From Congregibacter brevis (GTDB lineage Bacteria; Pseudomonadota; Gammaproteobacteria; Pseudomonadales; Halieaceae), in assembly GCF_045689245.1 (NCBI RefSeq), contig NZ_CP136865.1:3472001-3536000 (forward strand): a stretch of 64,000 nt of DNA, in the 5' to 3' direction. The position numbers were made by a program, and so were the translations under genes. Numbering within the stretch: the first letter of the stretch is position 1; every line of letters starts with the position of its first letter. Below, piece by piece: positions 35,031 through 43,633 of the stretch. Under the pieces are notes generated by a model. It saw nothing but the letters and a program-made list of their open reading frames with translations. It was not told the DNA's origin and ran no database searches.

Positions 35031-35090
35031 ATGGCTATCTAGATGACTGTCTAAACGACTACCTAAATGACTACCTAAATGACTACCTAA
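35031..35090. repeat. 12-bp tandem repeat, 5 copies, at the 3' end of fliK
   Basis: ATGGCTATCTAG, ATGACTGTCTAA, ACGACTACCTAA, ATGACTACCTAA and ATGACTACCTAA lie head to tail; the last copy overlaps the fliK stop codon (TAG, 35089-35087). Confidence 0.92.
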
Positions 35091-36610
35091 ATGTAGGTAT
35101 CAATCCGCGAGCTGTTCCCCGTAGACGCGACCAACAGAGAAGAATCTGATTCATCAAGCTCCGTTGTGCCTTCTGAATCCGCAATGGCGTTAGCCTGACC
35201 TTGCCCGGCTTCGCCTTGCAGCCCCTGCTCGCCCACGTCGGCGTTCGCTAGTTGCAGACCACTCTGCTCGAGCATCTCCCGAAGCCTGGGTAGCGATTGC
35301 TCGATCGCATCTCGCGCGGCGCTGGTTTCTGCCGTGAAGGCCACCTTGGTCTGGTCACCCTCGGTGGTCACGGTAACCTGAAGTCGTCCAAGCTCCGCAG
35401 GGTGGAGCTGCAATCGCGCCTCACGCACCCCATCGCGCACCAGAGTTTTCATACGTGCAGTAAGCTCTCCCGGAAACTCCGCGTCATCCGGCGCTCGAGC
35501 AAGAGAATACTCAGGCATGGTAGCGGCGGCGGCCGCACTGGGGCTGGCAGCAGCCGCGCTGGGAGCCATACCCACTACTGGCGACGCCGCAGCTGGGGCG
35601 GCAGCCACTGCATCACCTCTGGGCATCGAAGCGGTAGTACGCGCCAGCTCGTTTGCGCCGTCCAGCTGAACATCAACTGCTCGCTGGTTCGCTGACTGAG
35701 AGTCCATATTGGCGCGGAGCCAGTCGGCGGTTGTCGCCTTTAATGCGCTGGCGTCAGTTTGAACGGAACTAAGCTTTTGCCCTTCTGCTGCAGATGCTCC
35801 TGATGTCTGCGCTGTATCAAGACCGCTGGGTAATTTCTGAAGCTGTGATACGTCAGAGCTCTGCAGACCGCTTTGACTGATCCCTACTTCAGCAGTGGGT
35901 ACAGCAGTGCCTGCCTGAGTCGATAGCGCCGAAGCCTTAATCGCCTTTGATCCCTCTACCGTCAGAGCAGCGAGGTTTTGAGCATCGGGGGAGGTCTTGC
36001 CCGTAACAGTCTCATTCGCTGAACTGTCCGAAGCCGACGGCACGTTCGAAGTTAAGCTAGATGATCCCTTTGCTGGACTAAGCAGCGTTAAAGAGGAGCT
36101 CTCAAGTTTACTGGAAGCATCGCTGACTAATCCGCTAGATGAATTAGAAGCTTTGGGAGCCTCCACCGGATTCTTCGGTAACAGATCTCGCAGCAGCGCA
36201 GCGCCGTCAGCGTCCGTCAACGACGACTCATCCGCGGCACTTCCCTCGCCCGCCTGCGCAGCTGCTGCACCGCTGTCTGCATCGCTATCAGTTCCGGCAG
36301 CGTCAGATCCGTCCGCAGATTGCCCGGTAGATGCCTCATCAAGGTTTGCCACGTCGGCAGCCTGATTCCCTTCCTGCGGCAAGCCATTGCCGGAGCTTTT
36401 ATCCACCGAGCTACCGTTATTTCGCGTCTGATAAGACGCCTCGGCGGGCTGATCTGGCTTTCGGCTGCGACCCTGCTGCTTATCCAAAACACGAGAGAAG
36501 TCGTCGCTTTGGCCGAAGTTAGCCTCAGAATTGGTGTTTTTTGCGATTTTTGCGCCGGAGGACTCCAGCGATGCAACACTTAACAATGGCGAATTCAAAC
36601 TCTCTGCCAT
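35087..36610 (-). CDS. fliK: Flagellar hook-length control protein FliK
   Basis: A 507-residue Ser/Ala/Asp-rich protein. The first ~370 residues are low-complexity, as usual for the FliK ruler. The C-terminal Flg_hook domain has ELTARMKTLVRDGVREARLQ, LHPAELGRLQVTVTTEGDQ and REMLEQSGLQLANADVGEQG. It measures hook length and triggers the FlhB switch. A near-perfect sigma-54 site precedes it within the fliJ-fliK junction. The stop lies inside a 12-bp tandem repeat, so repeat changes could alter the C-terminus. Confidence 0.9.
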   Translation of the reverse strand: MAESLNSPLLSVASLESSGAKIAKNTNSEANFGQSDDFSRVLDKQQGRSRKPDQPAEASYQTRNNGSSVDKSSGNGLPQEGNQAADVANLDEASTGQSADGSDAAGTDSDADSGAAAAQAGEGSAADESSLTDADGAALLRDLLPKNPVEAPKASNSSSGLVSDASSKLESSSLTLLSPAKGSSSLTSNVPSASDSSANETVTGKTSPDAQNLAALTVEGSKAIKASALSTQAGTAVPTAEVGISQSGLQSSDVSQLQKLPSGLDTAQTSGASAAEGQKLSSVQTDASALKATTADWLRANMDSQSANQRAVDVQLDGANELARTTASMPRGDAVAAAPAAASPVVGMAPSAAAASPSAAAAATMPEYSLARAPDDAEFPGELTARMKTLVRDGVREARLQLHPAELGRLQVTVTTEGDQTKVAFTAETSAARDAIEQSLPRLREMLEQSGLQLANADVGEQGLQGEAGQGQANAIADSEGTTELDESDSSLLVASTGNSSRIDTYI

Positions 36611-36651
36611 GACGGCCTCTTTCAGTACAAGATCACTATTACCCGTGTAAC

Positions 36652-36667
36652 AGCAAGCGCTGTGCCA
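36652..36667 (-). promoter_or_regulatory. Sigma-54 promoter upstream of fliK
   Basis: TGGCACAGCGCTTGCT on the minus strand matches TGGCACG-N4-TTGCW at all but one fixed position, with exact GG-N10-GC spacing, 42 bp before the fliK ATG and just after the fliJ stop. Confidence 0.82.
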
Positions 36668-36669
36668 AA

Positions 36670-37107
36670 TCAGCCGTTCCCGTCAAATCGCTGCAGACTC
36701 ACTTCGTCGCTGTGTTTTTGCTCTTCTTTATCGCCCGCGCGAAGCAAGTCCAAACGTCCCCGACTAATGAGCTCATCAACGCTTGAACGTCGCAGGGTCC
36801 TATCAACCAGGTTTTCTCTATTGGACTCCAGCTCAACCTGAGTACGACTGTTTTCCTGGCCCTGAAGACTGATGGCGTCGTTGAGATTGTGAAGAAAGCG
36901 TCGGTAGTCCACTAACTGCCGAGCATCCATACCCGAGCTGGCCATCGCCTGGAGACGCAGCTCATATTCTTGCTTGAACTGCTCCAGCTGAGACAGCTTG
37001 GCAGAGGACTGATCGTGAGCCTGCTGGCTACGCTGGAGAGTTCCCGCGGCGCGATTCTCTTCGGTCTTGGCAACTAGTGCTACCTTGTCGAGTTTATCCA
37101 ACTCCAT
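36670..37107 (-). CDS. fliJ: Flagellar export chaperone FliJ
   Basis: A 145-residue all-helical coiled-coil protein, as FliJ is: AGTLQRSQQAHDQSSAKLSQ, then QLVDYRRFLHNLNDAI and a charged C-terminal helix. It links the FliI ATPase to the FlhA gate. Its start overlaps the fliI stop by 1 bp, the usual order fliH-fliI-fliJ. Confidence 0.85.
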   Translation of the reverse strand: MELDKLDKVALVAKTEENRAAGTLQRSQQAHDQSSAKLSQLEQFKQEYELRLQAMASSGMDARQLVDYRRFLHNLNDAISLQGQENSRTQVELESNRENLVDRTLRRSSVDELISRGRLDLLRAGDKEEQKHSDEVSLQRFDGNG

Positions 37108-38537
37108 CAGGAGGCCATAGCATTGGAGTTAGCTTGGACGGAACCACTCAGATAACGAGCGGTGTTCACAAGGTCATTAACGCTTTGTGTCATGGAGACT
37201 TTTTGTTGCTCCGCTTGTCGCACAAGTTGCCTCAAAGGCTCATGGGCGCGCAGCGCCTGGTCAATCTTGGGGTCGCTGCCATGCTCATAGGCTCCGATGG
37301 AAATAAGATCCTTATTTTGCCGATAGACCGAGTATAGCTCTTTAAGGGCCCGCGCTAACTCTTGTTGGTTCTCGTCGGTAATGCCGGGCATGGCGCGACT
37401 AACGGACGCCTCAAGGTCAATGGCTGGAAACAATCCCGAGTCTGCTACGCTGCGAGACAAGACTATGTGTCCATCCAAAATAGCGCGAGCTGCGTCGGCT
37501 ATCGGATCGTTATGGTCATCCCCCTCGACCAACACCGTATACACCGCGGTGATGGATCCGACTCGGCCGTTTCCTGCACGCTCGACAAGATTAGGTAGTA
37601 GCGAAAACACCGAGGGCGGATAGCCCTTGGATACGGGAGGCTCCCCCACCGCCAACCCGATTTCCCGCTGCGCCTGAGCAAAGCGTGTCAACGAATCCAT
37701 TAGCAGTAAAACATCGCGACCCTGATCGCGAAAATGCTCCGCGATGGCCGTCGCTCTCCAGGCGCCATGCACACGCATTAGCGGTGGATAATCCGCCGGA
37801 GTCGCAACCACAATCGCTCTCGCAAGACCTTCGGGTCCCAAAATGTCTTCGATGAACTCCCGAACTTCGCGGCCTCGCTCACCCACGAGACCAACCACAA
37901 TAACGTCAGCTTCCGTGTGTCTCGTCATCATGCCCAGCAGCGTACTCTTCCCAACACCACTACCGGCGAACAAACCCAGACGCTGTCCCTTCCCCATCGT
38001 AAGAAGACCATTGATTGCGCGCACACCCACATCAAGCGGCTCTCGGATAGGCCGGCGCTCCAAAGGATTCAGTGGTTTGGCACGAAGTGCCACGCTGTGA
38101 CTGCAATGGGGAGCCGGGCCATCATCAAGAAAGTGCCCAGCACCGTCGATAACCCGGCCAAACAATTGCTCATCCACCGCGACAATCGCGCGCGCGCCCA
38201 AAGGCACGACTCTGGCGCCGAGCTGCAGTCCGGACACGTCACCCTCGGGCATGAGCACCAGGCGGCCATCAGCAAAACCGACAATTTCAGTGTCGACTAC
38301 GGCGCTATCGCTTATGACTCGACAGCGTTCGCCGATAGCTCCATCGCAGCCCTCGGCTTCCAGCTTCATACCCACCATGCGCATGAGCCGCCCCTCGCAT
38401 TGAAGATCGGGTGCGTCAACATGACTGCTCAGTGTTGCGAGGCGCTGACCCAAACGTTGCATTTGCGCGTCGCGTATATTCTGCGCGCTGCTCACGTGCT
38501 TAAGCTTGTCCGCCCGTATCAGCGCTGCCAGCGCCAA
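37107..38537 (-). CDS. fliI: Flagellar export ATPase FliI
   Basis: A 476-residue F1-beta-like ATPase with Walker A AGSGVGKST (191-199), GLVGERGREVREFIED, Walker B region DVLLLMDSLTRFAQAQREIGLAVGEPP (positions about 265-292) and SVFSLLPNLVERAG. It energises export. Overlaps fliH by 38 bp, so the start may lie slightly downstream, and abuts fliJ. Confidence 0.95.
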   Translation of the reverse strand: MALAALIRADKLKHVSSAQNIRDAQMQRLGQRLATLSSHVDAPDLQCEGRLMRMVGMKLEAEGCDGAIGERCRVISDSAVVDTEIVGFADGRLVLMPEGDVSGLQLGARVVPLGARAIVAVDEQLFGRVIDGAGHFLDDGPAPHCSHSVALRAKPLNPLERRPIREPLDVGVRAINGLLTMGKGQRLGLFAGSGVGKSTLLGMMTRHTEADVIVVGLVGERGREVREFIEDILGPEGLARAIVVATPADYPPLMRVHGAWRATAIAEHFRDQGRDVLLLMDSLTRFAQAQREIGLAVGEPPVSKGYPPSVFSLLPNLVERAGNGRVGSITAVYTVLVEGDDHNDPIADAARAILDGHIVLSRSVADSGLFPAIDLEASVSRAMPGITDENQQELARALKELYSVYRQNKDLISIGAYEHGSDPKIDQALRAHEPLRQLVRQAEQQKVSMTQSVNDLVNTARYLSGSVQANSNAMAS

Positions 38538-39177
38538 CGGGTAGGTCTGATTCTAAAATATCGTCCTCCGGCAATCCTGCTTCACCGCGCAACTCAGCCA
38601 ATGCGGACTCAATACGTGTCTCAACGCTGGCATCAACAAAGCTATGACCGGCGGCCAACTGCAGCCCGCCTCGAGCCAGGCTCGGGTTTTCCTGCACCAC
38701 AAAACGTTCGTTGGGCAGCATTCCCTGATCCCGGCACAAGGCTGCATCCAGAGGATTAAGCGTCAAGGTCACCGGCATGGATACAGAACCTAACGCCGAT
38801 AGCGCATCCGCCAACACCCGTTCAATATCAGCCCCCGAATCCAGCTCACGACGTATGACCGCCCTCGCTATTCTCTCGGTGAGGGACAAGAGCTCTCGCA
38901 ACAGAACCGCTTCACTCTCCTGAAAAGGCGCAGCCATGGCATCGAGAAGAGCCTGTAGCTGGGCCACCTGCCCGCTGGCTTTGGCGTTGCCTGCGGCCAG
39001 CCCTTCAGCGAAGCCAGCGTCGTAGCCCTTCTTTCGCTCCGCTTCGATATCACGGGTTTCTGATTGCTGTGCAGCACTCGCTACAGCTCGCGTTTTGGAA
39101 ACCTGTTGCGGGAAAGCGTCGGGAACCGACGGCGCCCAACTTGCTTGGGCCTCTTGAGGATCAGACAAAATCATCAC
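38500..39177 (-). CDS. fliH: Flagellar assembly protein FliH
   Basis: A 225-residue FliI regulator: helical GYDAGFAEGLAAGNAKA, then LLRELLSLTERIARAVIRREL and the FliH/V-ATPase-E-like C-terminus (RGGLQLAAGHSFVDASVETRI). It holds and inhibits FliI. Starts with GTG/ATG pair at 39177/39174 overlapping the end of fliG by 17 bp. Confidence 0.9.
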   Translation of the reverse strand: MMILSDPQEAQASWAPSVPDAFPQQVSKTRAVASAAQQSETRDIEAERKKGYDAGFAEGLAAGNAKASGQVAQLQALLDAMAAPFQESEAVLLRELLSLTERIARAVIRRELDSGADIERVLADALSALGSVSMPVTLTLNPLDAALCRDQGMLPNERFVVQENPSLARGGLQLAAGHSFVDASVETRIESALAELRGEAGLPEDDILESDLPVGAGSADTGGQA

Positions 39178-40171
39178 CGCCCTTACCGATCATGAGTTCA
39201 CCTTCGTCCGCAAGCTGTTTGGCGCTGGCGAGAATTTCTTTCTGGGCGCTTTCCACTTCGGTGAGCTTCATCGGCCCTTTTGCGTCGAGATCCTCTCGGA
39301 GCATGTCGGCCGCTCTTGACGACATGTTGCCAAAGAACTTCTCCTGCAACTGATCGTCCACGCCTTTGAGCGCGACTACCAATGTATCTACTGAAATTTC
39401 CCGAATAAGACGCTGCATACCGCGATCGTCTAAGTCCATCAAATCGTCAAAGACAAACATGAGCTCGGCAATCTTGTCTGTGGTGTCAGCGTCGCTCTCG
39501 CGCAAGGCTTCCATCACGGACACTTCCATATCCGCGTCCACATTGTTCATGATCGCTGCAGCGCTGGTTAGGCCATTGACCGCACGCGGTGGCGTCTTGG
39601 ACGCTCTCCCAAGCTGCTTTTCCAGAACTTTATCCAGTTCTTCCATCGCAGCGGGATCTATCATTTCGAGCTTGGCGATACGCAGCATCAAATCGGAGTG
39701 CAGCTCTTTAGGCAGCTCCGACAGCACATCAGCTGCCTGCTCTTCGTCCAGCGACGCGAGCACGATAGCCATAATCTGTGGATGCTCTTCGCTGATAATC
39801 GCCGCGACACTTGCTGGATCCATCCACTTAAGTGCTTCGATCCCGCGAGTCTTCGCTTTTCCCGGCATGACTTTAGCGAGCATGCTGTTGGCTTTGTCTT
39901 CACCTAGGGCTTGCACCATAACGCGCTTGGCAAAGTCCGAGGCGCCCAATCCCAATGGGTTGATAGAACCTGCCTTGGTGTTGAACTCTCCCAGCACCTC
40001 GGTCAATTGATCATCAGACACTCCGACGAGGGACGTCATCGCTTCGCCCACGCGTTGAACTTCTCGGGGCTCCATATGACGCATGATCGACGCGGCGGAT
40101 TCCTCCCCCACGCCGAGCAAAAATATCGCGGCGCGTTGTGCACCGCTAAGCTTTGGACCTGCTTCAGCCAT
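39161..40171 (-). CDS. fliG: Flagellar motor switch protein FliG
   Basis: A 336-residue C-ring rotor protein with FliG N-, middle- and C-terminal domains: LSGAQRAAIFLLGVGEESAA, EHPQIMAIVLASLDEEQAAD, and the C-terminal torque helix LMFVFDDLMDLDDRGMQRLIRE. It transmits stator torque. Overlaps fliF by 8 bp. Confidence 0.96.
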   Translation of the reverse strand: MAEAGPKLSGAQRAAIFLLGVGEESAASIMRHMEPREVQRVGEAMTSLVGVSDDQLTEVLGEFNTKAGSINPLGLGASDFAKRVMVQALGEDKANSMLAKVMPGKAKTRGIEALKWMDPASVAAIISEEHPQIMAIVLASLDEEQAADVLSELPKELHSDLMLRIAKLEMIDPAAMEELDKVLEKQLGRASKTPPRAVNGLTSAAAIMNNVDADMEVSVMEALRESDADTTDKIAELMFVFDDLMDLDDRGMQRLIREISVDTLVVALKGVDDQLQEKFFGNMSSRAADMLREDLDAKGPMKLTEVESAQKEILASAKQLADEGELMIGKGGDDFV

Positions 40172-41870
40172 CGTCTGCTACCCAACCTCTTACGACTTGA
40201 GCGGCTCGATCCGGCTCCCCTGCGGCCACCGATCGCGCCATCTGCAATTGCTGCTGGTACCCCCCAGCGCCGCCAGCAGCTCCCGCTGCGCCAGGCAAAC
40301 CTACCTGCCCCTGACCGCCTAAGGTTACCTGATCATCCGCCATAGCTCCGCCCCCAAGGGCCGCCACTTGCTGCTGCCCTGGCCCCTGGAGATTCTGCGG
40401 GGCCTGCATCATGGGCACAGGCACGGCCGCGAACTTCACGAGCGGACGGACGACGACAAACACAAGTGTTAAGAGCACAACAAGCACCAACAACCCTTTC
40501 GCGAGCTGCCAGATCCAGTCCTGCTCCATCAGCGATGTCTCTATCACTGCATCTTCAATCGCTGGGGCTTCTACAAAGGAGGCGCTAATTACGCTCACCG
40601 TGTCTCCGCGCGTCGCATCAAAGCCAACGGCCTCTCGTACCAGAGATGTGACCTCGTCTATGCGCTCCTGCGGCATGGGCACGCGACTGGTCGTGCCATC
40701 ATCCGCTGTGGATTCAATGTAATCCAGCACTACCGCGATAGACAGCTTCTGAAGCGCTCCTGGCGTCTCGCGAACATGACTGATGGTCTTGTCCATCTCA
40801 TAATTGATCGTTGATCGAGTGCTTGTACGCTCTGGCGGGAGAACACCGCCGAGTGGCAAGTTAGTCTGCACCACCCCGTTGGCCGTAGGCTGACCCTGAA
40901 CCGCTGTAACTGTGGTATCGATAGGAGGTTCGTTGGACAAGGTACCCGGCACGCCTCCAGCGTAGCGCTGATTCGTTGTTTCTTCAGACGTTTGCTCACT
41001 GCGTACATGAGTCTCTGGAGCATAAGTTTCGAGAGTGCGCTCAACCCGCGTAAAGTCCAGGTCAGCAGCCACTTGGGCACGTACGGCATTGGCACCGAGG
41101 ATGGGCTCTAGAATATCCACAATCCGACCACTCAGGTCTGATTCAAGTTGCCGCGTGAAACGGAACTGATCCTGGGTAAAACCAAACTCATCGTCGGTTC
41201 CCTGACCGGACAACAGCTTGCCCTGCTGATCCACAACGGACACCTGCTCCGAATCAAGGTTGGGAACACTTGAAGCGACCAGGTGCACGATACCGGCAAG
41301 CTGACGCTCATTCAGCGCCCGACCGGCATACAGATTGAGCATCACCGACGCGGCTGGCTGCTCCCGCTGCCTGAGAAATGCCGATTGCTTGGCCATCGCC
41401 AAATGCACCCTCGCGCCACGCACACTGTCCATGGCGCCTATGGTACGTGCGAGCTCAGATTCAAGGGCACGATGATAGCGAGCCTGCTCCATAAAGCTGG
41501 ACAGCCCGATTTCCTGTTCACGATAGAGACTCTCAAAACCGACCCCTTCGCCCCGTGGGTATCCATCGCTGGCAAGCAGTAAGCGAGCACGATGAACATC
41601 GCCCGCCGGCACGGCAACCATGCCGCTTCGCTGATCCATACGATAGTCCATACCGTTGGCCTCGAGCGAAGCGATGACGTCATTGGTATCTTCCGGTGCC
41701 ATGGTGCCGTAAAGAGGCTTGTAGTTAGGTTCCACCACCCACTGCACCAGACCCATGGCCATCGCGATACTCGCGGCGAGACCTACGAGCAAAGCTAACT
41801 GGCGGGTCGCCGGCTGCCGCGAAAACCCACTAAAGCGGGCGAACAAATTGTTATCGATAGCTTCGGCCAT
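40164..41870 (-). CDS. fliF: Flagellar MS-ring protein FliF
   Basis: A 568-residue MS-ring protein with two membrane helices (about 23-44 and 452-474) flanking the ring-building domains: EDTNDVIASLEANGMDYRM, GFESLYREQEIGLSSFMEQA and the RBM3 region. The C-terminal end RAAQVVRGWVADDG is the FliG-binding tail, preceded by a Gln/Gly/Ala-rich stretch. Follows fliE across a short hairpin-bearing gap. Confidence 0.95.
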   Translation of the reverse strand: MAEAIDNNLFARFSGFSRQPATRQLALLVGLAASIAMAMGLVQWVVEPNYKPLYGTMAPEDTNDVIASLEANGMDYRMDQRSGMVAVPAGDVHRARLLLASDGYPRGEGVGFESLYREQEIGLSSFMEQARYHRALESELARTIGAMDSVRGARVHLAMAKQSAFLRQREQPAASVMLNLYAGRALNERQLAGIVHLVASSVPNLDSEQVSVVDQQGKLLSGQGTDDEFGFTQDQFRFTRQLESDLSGRIVDILEPILGANAVRAQVAADLDFTRVERTLETYAPETHVRSEQTSEETTNQRYAGGVPGTLSNEPPIDTTVTAVQGQPTANGVVQTNLPLGGVLPPERTSTRSTINYEMDKTISHVRETPGALQKLSIAVVLDYIESTADDGTTSRVPMPQERIDEVTSLVREAVGFDATRGDTVSVISASFVEAPAIEDAVIETSLMEQDWIWQLAKGLLVLVVLLTLVFVVVRPLVKFAAVPVPMMQAPQNLQGPGQQQVAALGGGAMADDQVTLGGQGQVGLPGAAGAAGGAGGYQQQLQMARSVAAGEPDRAAQVVRGWVADDG

Positions 41871-41896
41871 GTCTCTACGTTCTCACTAATTCAAAG

Positions 41897-41928
41897 GTTT
41901 GGACGTTTCTTAAAAAGAAGCGTCAAAC
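41897..41928 (-). other. Hairpin at the fliE-fliF junction
   Basis: Minus-strand GTTTGACGCTTCTT (41928-41915) can pair with AAGAAACGTCCAAAC (41911-41897) with one bulge and one mismatch. The left arm covers the fliE stop codon. It is not followed by a T-run, so it is not a clear terminator. Confidence 0.4.
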
Positions 41929-42240
41929 TTGCATGCTCATGATTTCCTGATAGGCGCTGAGGAGCTTGTTGCGTACCTCGGTCATTGCCTGAAATTCCAA
42001 ACCAGCGCGCTGAGATGCGATCATTACCTCGGTCACCGAGGTTTGGGGGTCACCCGACTCAAAGGACGTAGCCAGAGCTTTCGCTTCCATCATGGAAGCG
42101 TTCACCTGCTCGATGGAATCCTGCATGAGACTGGAGAAGTTCGCCCCGGTGACCTGCTCCGGACTCGCTGACTCAGACCCCGCAGCAGCTGCCATGGTAC
42201 GCATCTGGGCAATAACCTGATTGATCGCAATATCGCTCAT
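41923..42240 (-). CDS. fliE: Flagellar hook-basal body protein FliE
   Basis: A 105-residue rod-junction protein: FSSLMQDSIEQVNASMMEAK in the middle and the conserved end VTEVMIASQRAGLEFQAMTEVRNKLLSAYQEIM. It joins the MS ring to the rod. The gap upstream to flrC (55 bp) holds a 2 x 10-bp direct repeat (42260-42279) but no canonical sigma-54 site. Confidence 0.94.
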   Translation of the reverse strand: MSDIAINQVIAQMRTMAAAAGSESASPEQVTGANFSSLMQDSIEQVNASMMEAKALATSFESGDPQTSVTEVMIASQRAGLEFQAMTEVRNKLLSAYQEIMSMQV

Positions 42241-42295
42241 AACTCGCTCTCTCTGTTAATCATCACTACTCATCACTACGTAACTACCGCTCTAC

Positions 42296-43633
42296 CTATG
42301 CAGACGCCGGCAAGCTAATACCTTGCTCACGCATCCGCGCCAATTTGTATCGCAGTGTTCTGGGACTGATCCCGAGCTTCTCCGCTGTTTCTTTACGGCT
42401 ACCGCCGGTGGCATCCAAGGCCTGCAGAATCAACTCCTGCTCTCGGAGCTTTAAATCGCCCTCTAATGCCGGCCGCGCTGTAGCGGCGGGCGCTGGGGCA
42501 TCAGCACTCACTTCGAACTGATCCGCTAAGACAATGTCGCACTCGCTGAGCACGTTGCTGCGAGCAAGAATGACGGCCCGCTGCACACAGTTTTCCAACT
42601 CCCGAACATTGCCCCGCCAGGCTTGCTTCACTAATGCTGACTCTGCCGACTCGTCAAAGTAGGCGCCGGGCACGGTGGCGTATCGATTCAAAAACAACTT
42701 TGCCAGAGGGAGAATGTCTCCTCGACGCTCTCTCAGGGGAGGAAGGTGGAGCGGCAACACGTTGAGTCGGTAGTACAGATCTTCTCTGAAGGTGCCTTCA
42801 CGCACCTCGTCTTCCAGTTGCCGGTTAGTAGTCGCAATAACCCGTACATCCAGAGGAATCAGTTTGGTCCCACCTAAACGCTCTACCTCGCGTTCCTGTA
42901 AAACTCGCAGCAGCTTGGCCTGCAAACCCAGGTCCATCTCGGAGATTTCGTCCAACAGCAGCGATCCGCCATTGGCCTGCTCAAACTTACCGGGCCGCGA
43001 TTGATGAGCACCTGTGTACGCACCTTTCTCGTAACCGAATAGCATGGACTCCAGCATGTTCTCGGGAATGGCAGCGCAATTGATTGCAAGGAACGGTTTT
43101 TCCGCACGATTTGATTCGTTGTGGATGAAACGGGCAAGCACCTCTTTACCGCAGCCCGACTCGCCACTAATCAAAACCGTCGCATCGCTGGGAGCAAGCC
43201 GCTGAGCGAGGGCACAGAGCTGCTGACTACTGGGATCTTCTGCGACTATCGGCAAACCAGCCTCAGCTGTAGGCTGCATACGCGCCACCATATCCAGCAG
43301 TACCTGAGCTTCGAAGGGTTTCAACAAGTAGTCTGTAGCACCGTCGCGCATTGCAGACACGGCATCACGTACGGAGCCATGAGCTGTCATCATCACGAAC
43401 GGCATCTCTGGTTTACGGTTGCGCACCTCGCGGAGCAAACCGTGGCCATCCATCTCATCCATTTGAACATCGCTAATCACCATGTCGAAGCTTTCGCTCT
43501 CCATGCGTGACAACGCTTCACGCCCGTTACCGGCCGCAACAGCTCGGTAACCACCAAATTCAATGGTGTCGCACAGTGCGTCGCGAAGCGTATCGTCGTC
43601 TTCAACGATAAGTACTCGTGCTGCCTGATTCAT
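42296..43633 (-). CDS. flrC: Sigma-54-dependent flagellar response regulator FlrC/FleR
   Basis: A 445-residue NtrC-type activator. A receiver domain (1-120, phospho-acceptor Asp55) precedes the AAA+ domain with GESGCGKE (157-164) and sigma-54 loop GAYTGA (204-209, the usual F changed to Y), then a Fis-type HTH with SRKETAEKLGISPRTLRYKL. Activates class III flagellar promoters. ATG overlaps the flrB stop by 4 bp. Confidence 0.94.
   Translation of the reverse strand: MNQAARVLIVEDDDTLRDALCDTIEFGGYRAVAAGNGREALSRMESESFDMVISDVQMDEMDGHGLLREVRNRKPEMPFVMMTAHGSVRDAVSAMRDGATDYLLKPFEAQVLLDMVARMQPTAEAGLPIVAEDPSSQQLCALAQRLAPSDATVLISGESGCGKEVLARFIHNESNRAEKPFLAINCAAIPENMLESMLFGYEKGAYTGAHQSRPGKFEQANGGSLLLDEISEMDLGLQAKLLRVLQEREVERLGGTKLIPLDVRVIATTNRQLEDEVREGTFREDLYYRLNVLPLHLPPLRERRGDILPLAKLFLNRYATVPGAYFDESAESALVKQAWRGNVRELENCVQRAVILARSNVLSECDIVLADQFEVSADAPAPAATARPALEGDLKLREQELILQALDATGGSRKETAEKLGISPRTLRYKLARMREQGISLPASA

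Noticed and set aside
34943..35149. Plus-strand ORF (68 codons) with repeated Asn-Asp-Tyr-Leu units
   Set aside because: It is a by-product of the 12-bp tandem repeat (multiple of 3), overlaps the fliK end in antisense, and has no ribosome-binding site or known family.
42281..42340. Sigma-54-like GG...TTGC site before fliE
   Set aside because: Spacing is GG-N9-GC instead of N10; sigma-54 does not tolerate this well.
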